Positions 56,565-64,000 of a stretch of DNA of 64,000 bases are shown one piece after another. The translations under genes and the position numbers were made by a program. Below the pieces are notes generated by a model. The model was not told the origin of the DNA and searched no databases. It was given only the letters and a program-made list of their open reading frames with translations. The first letter of the stretch is position 1. Each line of letters starts with the position of its first letter. The stretch comes from Pristionchus mayeri (Eukaryota; Nematoda; Chromadorea; Rhabditida; Neodiplogasteridae): positions 13,578,001 through 13,642,000 of the forward strand of contig BTRK01000004.1 in the NCBI GenBank assembly GCA_036245805.1, read 5' to 3'.

Positions 56565-57570
56565 GTTATTGAGAAGGTCAAGACTAGTACTTTCTAAGCC
56601 TAGGTTGAATGGTGGGGTTGATTCATCCCTTCCCGGAATTACATGAGGAACAGAGAGTAAGATGGAGTGATGGAGCTGTTCAATCAATTAGTATTCGTGC
56701 CCCGATAATCAAACAGACAGTTCTTAGAATATGGGCGATATAGTGCACTACTATTGCACCATTCATACAGTAGAAAAGTCTAGCTGAACTGATCTTCATC
56801 TTTCTCAAAATTTTGATTTTTCAAAAACATGTTATACTTGCGAAACATGCACAATTCCGACTTTTGGTGTCCAGGCTAGGATTACTTCTCTACCAAAAGT
56901 ACCTATCACCCAACTTACCCAAGCCACAATGTAATAGAGTAGGATCAGCTTCAGCATGTAATCACAAAATAACGAGCTGATCAATTGTATGTAAGACAGG
57001 AACTGGGAAAATATGTCGATTTGAATGTTGAATTTGGGCATCAATTTTTAAATAAATTTTGGCTTGTGACAGGAGGATCGCACAATTACCTAGCTAAAAT
57101 AGTGTGCTTAACAGGGCCGAATCTATACATTTGCAGTATGTTTTAATCTCTAAGTCTAACGATTGGAATGCGCGATAGATAAATTCATCTGAAGTTATGC
57201 CCAGGAGAACAGTATTCGCCAATTGGTGCATTTTTCAAGTTGGCCTTTCGTGTTAGAATTCATTTTAAGTTGCTGTTGTAATACACGACCATGGTACTTT
57301 CCAAAAATATACTACGGTTGGCCCTATCTCTTAGAGCGATAGATTGGAACCCGGAGAAGTTAATAGCCTAGTTACCAATGACGGTGAATTTTGCTTCTCA
57401 CTGCGACCACAATCGCGATGTTATAGAGCTGTACAAATGTACGCTATACAGCGTGTTAAATCACTTATTGTGTGAGAACAACAATTTTAAAATCGGTCGA
57501 AAAAGAAGGATGTGGAATGTAAGAAAACTAAAATATTGAAATCGGACAGAACTTTTGTTCCAACCTGATA
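56565..57570. other. mostly unassigned; possible membrane exon and mariner-like end
   Basis: A minus-strand block at about 56919-56976 (YMLKLILLYYIVAW, then GTAAGT) might be a chemoreceptor helix exon. A mariner-like end (complement of tcaggttggaacaaaagttc) finishes at 57568 beside TA; its partner was not found and may be in or beyond the gap. Confidence 0.35.
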
Positions 57571-57810
57571 CAATAAGAAGGACGATGTTGATCGAATAGT
57601 GTTTGGAGACTGTTTTCGCGCAGGAAATTACGATGATTACAGTGGGGATGCACAACAGCGCCGACATGGCCGTGAATACGTGTCGAATGATTCGGATCGT
57701 CTCATCAGCAGTGGAGATGACCACGAGTGGCATTGATGAGAGTGGTGTATCGTGTTTCCACAGGTTAGATATCAGAATGAGCGGAAGAAACATGTACAAT
57801 TTTTCTGAAT
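57571..57810 (-). CDS. membrane exon, probable nematode chemoreceptor fragment
   Basis: Exon after a ccctacag acceptor. It contains KLYMFLPLILISNLW and a strong helix (AMSALLCIPTVIIVISCAKT) followed by HYSINIVLLIVS, the look of TM1 and the start of TM2 of a nematode seven-helix receptor. It is cut at 57570 by the end of a mariner-like element. Family not assignable. Confidence 0.4.
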
Positions 57811-58814
57811 CTGTAGGGAAATTTTGAATGTAGCTCGAGCGATGCAAAACAAAGGGAGTAAATTGTATCCAACATTCAAGATAGTGTTTTCAAGCATTTA
57901 TACTATTTAATCAACGACATATTGAAAACTATCATCTGCCTTATGTATGATGTCCGTTTTTCCTATATTTGTTAGTATTCTGGGGCCTAAATTTAGAATC
58001 AAACCTGTGTTGGGTTGTGCAAGCGATATCTGTTTTCTTTTTTTGAAATCTATGCATTTCCATTGTTGTTTGTTTTCACAATTACAATTGTTTATGCAGA
58101 CGAAAACAATTTCGTTAAAACATTTTTGCTAAGTGATATGCTGGAACATGCAAATGCAGTTGAGAGCACGACGCGAGCACCGAAAGACATCAACAAACTG
58201 ATACCTTTCCATTATTCTCGTGTACCCATCAGCCTTTTCTCGTTGTCTAATCCTTCGATAAAGAAGACTTTACAGAGACATCATGAAAACTACCGTAACT
58301 AGCTGTTCACGACACTTCGACCAAAGTACTTAGTCATTTGCTCACGTAGACTTCTTTCACCGTGAGAACATCGACATTAAAATTTAAATGCATTGGAAAT
58401 CGAAAAGCACGAGTGTCAGTTTACGAACCGGCTCATTTCCGAGTATGTAGACCAGAAGTACACCTGCTTGGAAGCCGCCACGCTCTTATTATTGCCAGAC
58501 AGAGTCGTTACCTCATTGTCCTCAACGCTGTCGTTCTGGCACTGATCTCGCATGTTCCCTGCACCTGATGCACCGTGACGTGATTCCATCTGAAGCTTGA
58601 ACGCGTATCGCCTCTAATGCAAGCATACCCAATCTTTTCCCTCTTTTTCTCCCGTACAAAAAACATTTTTTTAATACGTGTATTAAATAAAAGATATTAT
58701 ACGAGAATGGGGCGGAACGAAATATTGGACGGGATGGTATAAAAGTCGTCCATGTACTCCTCTCAGAAGCTCCTTCTGGTTTTCAAGACTTAATCACTAC
58801 GTAATTTATGTGCA
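57811..58814. other. unassigned; two possible small frames
   Basis: 58015-58302 (plus) is 95 codons with a hydrophobic N-terminal segment (FPLLFVFTITIVYADENN) like a signal peptide; 58362-58568 (plus) ends in a hydrophobic tail. No splice or family support for either. Confidence 0.3.
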
Positions 58815-59123
58815 ATGAGACAGGAATATGTCTATCCGCTTGTCGACGTAAAAGTTTTGACAAAGTCAAAAGGACATTCAAAATTTCCAGGAAATCACAA
58901 GTATCAGTCAACTAATCATTACGCTAATTGCATACAACCTCAATTTGATGCTCATTTTCGTCGTGCATCGCAGTTCGAGGAAAGACATTGGCACGTATCG
59001 TCTTCTAATCACCTACTTCGCTCTTTCCGACCTCTACTACAACTCGCTTCATTTTATTGTCTATCCGGAGTACGCGTTTACATACATTATTTTACCTTAA
59101 AAACAACAATTTATACGATTTTA

Positions 59124-60365
59124 TTGGGGTGTCCGGAAAGTTCGTATAATTTTTTGTCTTTATTTTTTATTCAATGCTTTACAATTCTCAGTGACCAATG
59201 TATGCCCCCTTCTTTCTCACTACCTCCCTCCAGCGATTGGGCAGGGTCTCGATTCCTCTCTTCCAGAATGCGGGTTTCTTCGAGACCGCCCAGTTCACGA
59301 AAGCCCTCACAACTTCATCTCGATTCTTGAACTTCTTTCCTTTGCAGAAGTCAGAGAGAGAGCGGAAGCAGTGGTACTCGCATGGGGAGAGATCCGGGGA
59401 ATACGGTGGATGGGGAATCCTCTCGATCTTCAGCTCGTCCATTTTCTTCTGGGTCATCTTCGCTCGATGTGGGCGAGCATTGTCCATCAGAAGAAGAATT
59501 TTGCCCTGGTTCAGGAGTCTGGGAGGGACTCTGATCGCGACATCTTCCAGTTGTTCAGAGAAGAGGTCGGCATTGATGCTGGTGCCAGGGGCGAGGATCG
59601 CCCAATAGATGGGACCGAGCACTGAGAAGAAGAAGCAGAGGAGTTCCTTCTTTCCGTGCTCTTCCTTCTTCGGGACGGGCGTGGGCTTCTCATCTGCATC
59701 CACCCATTGCAGTCTCCTCACAGGGTTATCGTACGTGATCCACTTCTCATCTGTAGCGATCATGGAATTGACCCATCGAAGATTGGATCTACGATGGAGT
59801 AATTCCCGACAGACTTGAACACGATTTTTCAGCTGTTCGGGAGAGAGGTCATGGGGAATCACTTGTGGGAGTTTCGGCTTCTTCCCAGATCGATGGAGGA
59901 TATCGGACACCGTTGATCTGGGAGTACCAGTATCCTTCTTCAACTCACGCACACTGGCCATGGGCTTGCGCTTCAGTGTGCGGTGAACGAGAGGCTGATC
60001 GAGGGAGGGAGGGCGTCCAGAGCGGGGTTGATCATCGAGACCAAACTCCCCTTTCTTGAAGCGGGAGAACCACTTATAGCAGAAGGGTATGGAGGGGGCG
60101 TCAGCTCCTTCCGACTGGGCCAGGGCAGAGTGGGCCTCCTTCACGGATCGGCCAAGACGGTAGTAATGAAGTAAAACTGCTCGGAGGTAGAGATGGGAGT
60201 CCATCACAAGAATCAATGTAGCAACTAGGAGACTGATTAAATCCTCTCACTACTCAACGTCAGAATGATGCAATACATTGTTGACAAACAGATTGCGCAA
60301 TCACTGCATTTGATCGCGAACTGACTTTTTTCCGAAGCATTATACGAACTTTCCGGACACCCCAA
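59124..60365 (-). mobile_element. mariner transposon, copy 2 (1242 bp)
   Basis: Ends ttggggtgtccggaaagttc on both sides (inverted), TA at 59122-59123 and 60366-60367. About 99% identical to 45445-46687, so recent. Confidence 0.95.
59188..60216 (-). CDS. mariner transposase, copy 2, third catalytic Asp is Glu
   Basis: Full-length 342-residue mariner transposase ending RKKGAYIGH. Same domains as copy 1. The third catalytic residue (280) is Glu here: PYSPDLSPCEYH, codon GAG against GAC in copy 1. That makes the triad D,D34E. In mariner this Asp is normally essential, so this copy is probably inactive despite an intact frame. Other differences from copy 1 are few (Ile/Met at 152, Val/Ile at 240, Tyr/Asp in KNRxEVV). 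Confidence 0.9.
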   Translation of the reverse strand: MILVMDSHLYLRAVLLHYYRLGRSVKEAHSALAQSEGADAPSIPFCYKWFSRFKKGEFGLDDQPRSGRPPSLDQPLVHRTLKRKPMASVRELKKDTGTPRSTVSDILHRSGKKPKLPQVIPHDLSPEQLKNRVQVCRELLHRRSNLRWVNSMIATDEKWITYDNPVRRLQWVDADEKPTPVPKKEEHGKKELLCFFFSVLGPIYWAILAPGTSINADLFSEQLEDVAIRVPPRLLNQGKILLLMDNARPHRAKMTQKKMDELKIERIPHPPYSPDLSPCEYHCFRSLSDFCKGKKFKNRDEVVRAFVNWAVSKKPAFWKRGIETLPNRWREVVRKKGAYIGH

Positions 60366-61030
60366 TAGATCCCCGAAATGTACGGAAATGCCTTAAATGC
60401 GTGGGCATGGCTTTTACACGGAGCTGCTAGGTGCAAGATGTTCTTTAACGACAGTAGCATCGTTAATTCGCAAATTTCAGGGGTCGCCCTATACCTCGGT
60501 GCGTTCGGACACGCATTTCCCATCCTGATCTTCCACTTTCTCTATAGATTGATTATTATTAGACAGTGAGCGTATACTTACTTCATTACAATTCCCTCGA
60601 ACATTTTTCGCAGATGCATAATGTTTTTTAATGAAATACATAAAATATATGGATAAAAAATCAAGAAGATACCAACAAAAATCTTCAAACAACTATTGCT
60701 GTGTATGACCCCATTATTGCACAGCCGTAACTATATCCGTATTTAGGTGTGGTGTACTTACCGTACCTTAGGGAGTCGCGCCCCTTTCATCACACCCCCT
60801 TCCTAACCCGCGCCGAAGACTGGCCCCCTATTTTTCGAGTTCCTGCGTTCCCCACCATCCGTGGTGGACTTTGTTCTCTTCTGTTACACCGTCGTCGATA
60901 AAGTTTATTCTTCACTCCGCTTGCTCAAGTACTCAAGGACACAACATTGTGGCGTTCAGGAAGTTTGACAAGCTCAAGTTAAAGGTTTAAATTTATTAAT
61001 TTATTTTATTTATTTATTTGTTTTTCCTTG

Positions 61031-61178
61031 TCTTGTTCTCTCGCTGCCCGGGCAAAGTTGTGCTACCGGTGTCAGCATTATCTTGTTCTCTCGCTGCCCG
61101 GGCAAAGTTGTGCTACCGGTGTCAGCATTATCTTGTTCTCTCGCTGCCCGGGCAAATTTGTGCTACCGGTGTCAGAAG
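61031..61178. repeat. 50-bp tandem repeat, 3 units, in the retroelement leader
   Basis: Each unit begins tcttgttctctcgctgcccg; the third has caaatttgtg for caaagttgtg. Confidence 0.95.
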
Positions 61179-61455
61179 TCGTGCCATCTCTTGTGCAGGT
61201 GCGCAACAACCACATAACTTGTGCAGTGGTTGTTTGTGGTTCTCCCAAATTGAATTTTTCGTTTTGTGCACCGAAGGTTCTGCTGAAATTTTTATTTTGG
61301 CAAGGAGAACTTTGATGACAAACGTAAATTCAATTGCTGAAGTTCGTTTTGTGCACACGGAGTGCTGCCAAAATTGCGATTTTGGGCAGTGAACTTGTCG
61401 AGTAACAAACGATTTTTCAGTCGCGTTGCGTGGCGTGCAGCAGACGAGGGACACG

Positions 61456-63740
61456 ATGGGCGACGAGGTGCCGGCATACATGCAGGTATTCTGCGAATCG
61501 ATTTCGAAAATGCAGGAGAGCATGGTGAGTATGCAGAGAGAGAATAATGAGAGATACACCGCTCTTCTCGAAAGACTCACCGTTACCGAGAATCGAGGAG
61601 AGGGAGCAGGTGTGGGAGAAAATGGTGGAGTGAGTGTGACAAAACCCGTAGGACCATCTATCGATGCTATCGAGTCCAGAATTGTGGATTTTGAATACCA
61701 TGAGGAAGATTGTAGTTCGAGAACTGGTACGAGAGATACCGTGACGTATTCGAACACGACATGAAGAGCCTGGAAGAGGGTATGAGAGTACGGATACTGT
61801 TGAGACACCTCAGTGTGAAGTGTAATACACAGTATAGAGATCACAAGGCTCCCGATGACGTCATGCAAGTGTCGTTCGAGGATACCGTAACTACTCTCAA
61901 GAGCCTCTTTGGCAAGAAGGAATCAGACTTCGAACTGCGTGTCCGTTTCTTCAATCAGAGATTGTCGACCATGGGAAGCACAGATGTGATGAAATTCGCA
62001 TCTGAGGTGAATCGACTGTACCAGAAAGGTAATCTGAAGTTGATTACCGAGGATCAGATGAAGATTACGATCTTCCTGGCTGGCTTAGATCTTCCGAACC
62101 AGAAGGGACTGCGTGCCCATCTGTTCAATGAAGTCGGAGAGAAGCCTACCATCACGTACAAGGAGCTGCTTGAGAAGTACTCCACGATGAGAGCACTCGA
62201 GCGTGACGTGGCCGTGGTACAGAAGGGTGCAACCATGATGGTCCGTTCGTACCGTAAGAATGATAAGAAGAGGAATGAGAGGAACAAGAACCCCGAGAGA
62301 CATCCGAAGTCCAATCTCAGATGTCAGTTCTGTGATAAGAAGGGTCACAAGGAGACCGAATGTTGGACCAAGAATCCAGATAAGAGGCCAAGAGGTGGTG
62401 CAAAACGCAACTACTCATTGCGAGCAGTGGACTGCAACCTCATCGGGGGAAATCGAGTCTATGTCACTGTGAGAGTCCATGGGCAGGATATCGAGTTCCA
62501 ACTAGATACTGGATCGGACATTACACTCATCTCGGAGTGTGACTGGAAGGACATGGGACGTCCCAAGTTGCACTCATCTCCTTCCTGCATGGTCACCTGT
62601 GCTAATGGACAGGGCATGAATGTTCTCGGGCGATTCCGTAGTCACGTGGAGTACTGTGGAATGGAGAGTGACGAGTGGGTCCACGTTACCTCAAGGCCGA
62701 TTCGACTAGTCGGCAATGATTGGTTCTTCAAGCTGGACTTGAAGAGAGCGTTCTCTGAGGATGAGAACGATACGGTAGTCAACCACATCAAGTCAATCCC
62801 GGAAGACTACACGACCTGGGTCCGAGAGAATTACCCAGAGCTTTGTGAGCCTGGACTAGGCAAGTACAACAAATCTGCAGCAAAGTTGTACGTGAAACCG
62901 GGCGTGAAGCCGGTGTTCAGAAACAAGCGGCCAGTGCCGTATGCCAGCCAGCAGGTGTGTGACGACGAGATCGATCGATTATGTGAGATGGGAGTGATCA
63001 AGAAGGTTGAGCACTCGGATTGGGCGGCTCCATTCTTACTAGTCGCAAAGAAGAATGGGAGTAAGAGACTCTGTGCTGATTTCAAGACAGGTCTGAATGA
63101 CTGTCTGGAAGATAGTTCTCATCCGCTCAAGCTTCCGGAAGACATCTTCGCATCTCTGAATGGCGGAAGAGTCTTCTCCACGATCGATTTCAGTGATGCG
63201 TACCTCCAAGTTGAAGTGGACGAGGAAGCCAAGAAGCTGCTCGTCATCAATACGCATCGTGGACTGTACCAGTACCAGAGATTACCGTTCGGAGTGAAAC
63301 CAGCTCCAGGCATTTTCCAATCAGTAATGGACCAGATGCTGGTGGGAATGCCAAGGACAGTGGCATACTTGGATGATGTCATTGTGAATGGGAGGACGAA
63401 GGAAGAGCACGACGAGAATCTGATGAGAGTTCTCGAGAAAGTTCGCGATTCTGGATTCAGAATTCGCCCCGAGAAGTGTGCGTTCGGACAGAGTGAAGTC
63501 CACTTCCTTGGATTCATTGTGAATGAATCTGGACGTCGGCCCGATCCGAAGAAGGTGCAAGCACTGAAGGAGATGCCTGAGCCTAAGGATCTCGCTCAGA
63601 ACAGATCGTTTCAGGGGAGGAGCCAATTATTACGGTGCATATGTTCCCAACATGACGGAAATCAGAGTTCCGTTGGACAGATTGCTCAAGAAAGATTCCA
63701 AATGGGAATGGACCGAGGAGTGCAGGAAAGCATTCCATAA
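61456..63740 (+). pseudogene. Gag-Pol of the Ty3/gypsy element, with two frameshifts
   Basis: Gag begins at the ATG 61456 with a heptad-like, Met/Glu-rich N-terminus; the frame shifts at about 61700-61712, after which the long frame continues to 63740. It includes a CCHC zinc knuckle (CQFCDKKGHKETEC, about 62322-62365), an aspartic protease (QLDTGSDITLIS, about 62500-62535) and a reverse transcriptase with DFSDAYLQVEV, LPFGVKPAPG and the catalytic YLDDVIV (about 63366-63386). A second frameshift at about 63600-63620 puts the connection/RNase H part in another frame. The Gag-Pol are encoded in one frame without a visible programmed shift at the junction. Confidence 0.85.
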
Positions 63741-64000
63741 GATGAGAGATGCGATCAGCGCTGATGCCGTGCTAGCCCACTACGATCCCTCCGAGGAGAT
63801 CATCGTGGCTGCCGATGCCAGTCAGTACGGTATTGGAGCTGTGATCAGTCATCGTTACAAGGATGGAACTGAGCGACCAGTGATGTATGCGTCGAGGCGT
63901 CTGAATGATGCTGAGACCCGATACGCACAGATCGAGAAGGAGGCGCTTGCGCTCTCTCTCAAGAAGTTTCACAAATTCGTTTATGGAAGGAAGTTCCTTC
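63610..64000 (+). pseudogene. RNase H region of the retroelement, runs off the window
   Basis: After the second frameshift the frame continues with the RT thumb region, then AADASQYGIGAV, VMYASRRLND and QIEKEALALSLKKF, the RNase H signature (active-site Asp in ADAS and Glu in IEKEALA), to the last base. Integrase would follow outside. Confidence 0.85.

Larger units (their letters stand above)
58815..60656 (+). pseudogene. Str-like chemoreceptor with a mariner in an intron, truncated
   Basis: Exons 58815-58847 (MRQEYVYPLVD), 58891-59058 (TM1 LIITLIAYNLNLMLIFVV, then RKDIGTYRLLITYFALSDLY, TM2), 60369-60565 (PEMYGNALNAWAW, then LYLGAFGHAFPILIFHFLYR, TM3) and 60614-60656 (short, stop). All junctions are in frame. 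RSxKDIGTYRLL, the ...LYxGxFG... helix and FHFLYR are hallmarks of the nematode Str group (G-protein-coupled chemoreceptors in sensory neurons). The mariner 59124-60365 sits at the end of intron 2, and the TA duplication plus the following G still gives a TAG acceptor, so it could be spliced out. The frame ends after TM3, and an LTR element begins about 45 bp later, so TM4-TM7 are missing. Confidence 0.65.
60700..64000 (+). mobile_element. Ty3/gypsy-type LTR retrotransposon, 5' part, decayed
   Basis: Probable 5' LTR at about 60700-60946 (TGTGTATG ... ACACAACA), but the other LTR is outside the window so its ends are unproven. A primer-binding-site-like ttgtggcgttcagg follows. A leader with three 50-bp tandem repeats (61031-61178) precedes gag. 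Protein order Gag, protease, reverse transcriptase, RNase H (to the window end) is the Ty3/gypsy order. At least two frameshifts are seen, so this copy is dead. Confidence 0.8.

Noticed and set aside
55826..56687. Long frames of 188-260 codons spanning the N gap
   Set aside because: They are open only because N translates as X.
61128..61868. 246-codon minus-strand frame
   Set aside because: Antisense to the retroelement leader and gag.

Overview
The window looks like a scaffold piece from a nematode nuclear genome, most likely a free-living clade V worm (Pristionchus or another diplogastrid is my guess). Four things support this: genes split into many small exons by introns of about 45-260 bp, TTTCAG-type 3' splice sites, likely spliced-leader acceptors a few bases upstream of ATGs, and three kinds of nematode-only chemoreceptor (Srab-, Srd- and Str-like). 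There are no bacterial operons. The 500 Ns at 56065-56564 are a scaffold gap. Most entries in the open-reading-frame sense are only single exons, so gene models here were built by joining exons at splice sites read by eye.

Layout. 1.7-2.6 kb: a secreted EGF-domain gene, apparently broken by a stop codon. 5.8-12.6 kb: a diverged tandem duplication carrying two NDUFS4-like (complex I) gene copies on the minus strand plus a second conserved exon; a 1.5-kb foldback element sits in the second copy. 12.9-13.8 kb: a small mitochondrial FAM162/UPF0389-like gene. 15.4-17.0 kb: another foldback. 18.0-22.9 kb: small secreted or Cys-rich ORFs, an unrecognised two-exon gene end, PITP-like exons, a duplicated exon pair and a dead mariner. 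23.8-25.1 kb: a non-coding TA-flanked element. 25.4-28.8 kb: a 19-exon LARGE-like bifunctional glycosyltransferase gene. 29.4-30.8 kb: an Srab-like chemoreceptor. 31.3-33.1 kb: a 790-bp tandem gene repeat. 33.8-34.7 kb: a 44-bp minisatellite with higher-order structure. 34.8-35.9 kb: an exon-like tandem array with equal-length introns. 38.9-42.2 kb: an Srd-like chemoreceptor with MITEs. 42.6-44.9 kb and 50.1-52.3 kb: nested foldbacks. 45.4-46.7 and 59.1-60.4 kb: two near-identical mariners. 46.9-47.4 and 55.7-55.9 kb: two more LARGE-related glycosyltransferase fragments. 57.6-60.7 kb: chemoreceptor exons, one gene carrying a mariner. 60.7 kb to the end: a decayed Ty3/gypsy-type LTR retrotransposon.

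How it fits together. The host genes are mostly environment-facing (chemoreceptors, secreted proteins, Golgi-type glycosyltransferases) or mitochondrial. Many are damaged: stop codons, frameshifts, missing exons, lost DxD motifs. Repeats dominate: at least a dozen copies of one roughly 110-bp palindromic element family, five large foldbacks (two nested), two MITEs with clear 8-bp target duplications, several mariner-end elements and tRNA-derived sequences. The picture is a fast-evolving, repeat-rich chromosome-arm-like region. I see no operon-like defence or biosynthetic system. The most unusual structures are the equal-intron exon array at 35 kb, the DxD-less LARGE-like genes, and the palindrome families.
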